NCBI GenBank assembly: GCA_016297535.1
Contig: JAEDGL010000158.1
Span: forward strand, 1 to 5,523
Direction: 5' to 3'
DNA length: 5,523 bases
Source of the DNA: Clostridia bacterium
GTDB lineage: Bacteria; Bacillota; Clostridia; Christensenellales; Aristaeellaceae
Positions 5,345-5,523 of the stretch are shown here, piece by piece. The notes beneath the pieces were generated by a model. That model saw only the letters and a list, made by a program, of their open reading frames with translations. It was not told the origin of the DNA and did no database searches. How positions within the stretch are numbered: the first letter of the stretch is position 1; the number at the start of each line of letters is the position of its first letter. Made by a program: the position numbers and the translations under genes.

Positions 5345-5523
5345 GAATACATTGTCTGTTTCAGGGGACAGAAAGATCCTTTCGCACAAAAGCGCCCCCG
5401 CCCGAATGGCAAGTGTCCGTAAAACAGTTTCAGTCCCGACAGGTAATTCTGCCGGGACTGTTCTTGTATATATTGCTGTCACATGATAAAATAACTCATA
5501 TGGATAGATAAACTTGAATTTGA
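5345..5523. other. Non-coding region upstream of the promoter, no gene seen
   Basis: With the promoter and leader, this completes a 300-base stretch without a supportable gene. Just upstream of the -35 box is an imperfect palindrome with arms TCTGT (5355-5359) and ACAGA (5368-5372). A GC-rich patch (about 5390-5408) follows, then the stem-loop at 5431-5460. The last 63 bases are only about one quarter G+C, far below the genes. The heptamer GTTTCAG occurs at 5358-5364 and 5427-5433, and inverted at 5279-5285. No catabolite-response element matching the usual cre pattern was found by eye. Confidence 0.6.
5431..5474. terminator. Strong stem-loop, possible intrinsic terminator, orientation uncertain
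   Basis: Twelve-base arms (5431-5442 and 5449-5460) enclose a six-base loop. On minus-strand RNA all twelve positions pair, with one G-U wobble. On plus-strand RNA that pair becomes an A-C mismatch. The plus-strand flank after the stem (5461-5474) is U-rich, as for an intrinsic terminator. The minus-strand flank starts AAACUGUUUUA, a poor U-tract. No plus-strand gene lies in front of it, so it may end a gene beyond the window that reads towards this operon, perhaps working weakly, or serve as a boundary or operator structure. Confidence 0.45.

Noticed and set aside
3145..5511. A 788-codon open frame on the plus strand, antisense to the GH3 gene
   Set aside because: The opposite strand encodes an unmistakable GH3 enzyme with all motifs. 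The plus-strand frame is rich in Ala, Gly, Val and His with no recognisable domain, as expected when GC-rich codon use removes stops from the antisense frame. No good ribosome binding site was seen.
5461..5523. Promoter for a rightward gene in the AT-rich end
   Set aside because: Loose -10-like words (TAAAAT) exist, but no -35 box of reasonable match at correct spacing was found, and the downstream gene is outside the window.
1..5523. CRISPR array, transposon ends, tRNA or rRNA, phage or defence genes
   Set aside because: No regularly spaced repeats, terminal inverted repeats with a transposase, or RNA gene signatures were seen. The coding content is continuous carbohydrate metabolism.

Overview
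The window is a piece of a pentose- or deoxysugar-utilisation operon read entirely from the minus strand. Base composition is GC-rich in the genes, while the upstream control region is much more AT-rich. Purine-rich Shine-Dalgarno sequences (AGGAG/AGGAGG) precede all four genes. This, the GH3 subtype, the DUF4867 gene and the fucose-isomerase-like partner suggest a Bacillota/Clostridia-type bacterium, probably a plant-glycan-using gut anaerobe. The genus cannot be named from this sequence.

Layout in the direction of transcription, from high to low coordinates: (1) A roughly 300-base non-coding region (5224-5523) holds an AT-rich end, a strong stem-loop (5431-5460), and a near-consensus sigma-A-type promoter (TTGACA, 17-base spacer, TATGAT). 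It ends in a leader of about 86 nt with a small hairpin. (2) A 700-residue cytoplasmic GH3 beta-glycosidase of the beta-xylosidase/beta-glucosidase type (3121-5223). (3) A 507-residue xylulokinase, xylB (1583-3106), whose Shine-Dalgarno overlaps the GH3 stop codon. (4) A 211-residue DUF4867 protein (912-1547) that resembles ureidoglycolate lyase (AllA), a cupin-like fold. (5) The first 289 residues of an L-fucose/L-arabinose isomerase family (COG2407-like) protein, cut by the window edge (1-868). Gaps between genes are 14, 35 and 43 bases and contain no convincing terminator or internal promoter, so the four genes are probably one transcript.

Working model: an imported oligosaccharide is split in the cytoplasm by the GH3 enzyme, the released aldose is isomerised by the FucI-family enzyme, and the ketose is phosphorylated by the kinase, feeding the pentose phosphate pathway. 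The kinase looks like a D-xylulose kinase, but the isomerase is not of the XylA or AraA type. The protein encoded between them has no assigned function. That combination is the most interesting point of the window. No transporter, regulator, mobile element, CRISPR array, tRNA or rRNA was seen.
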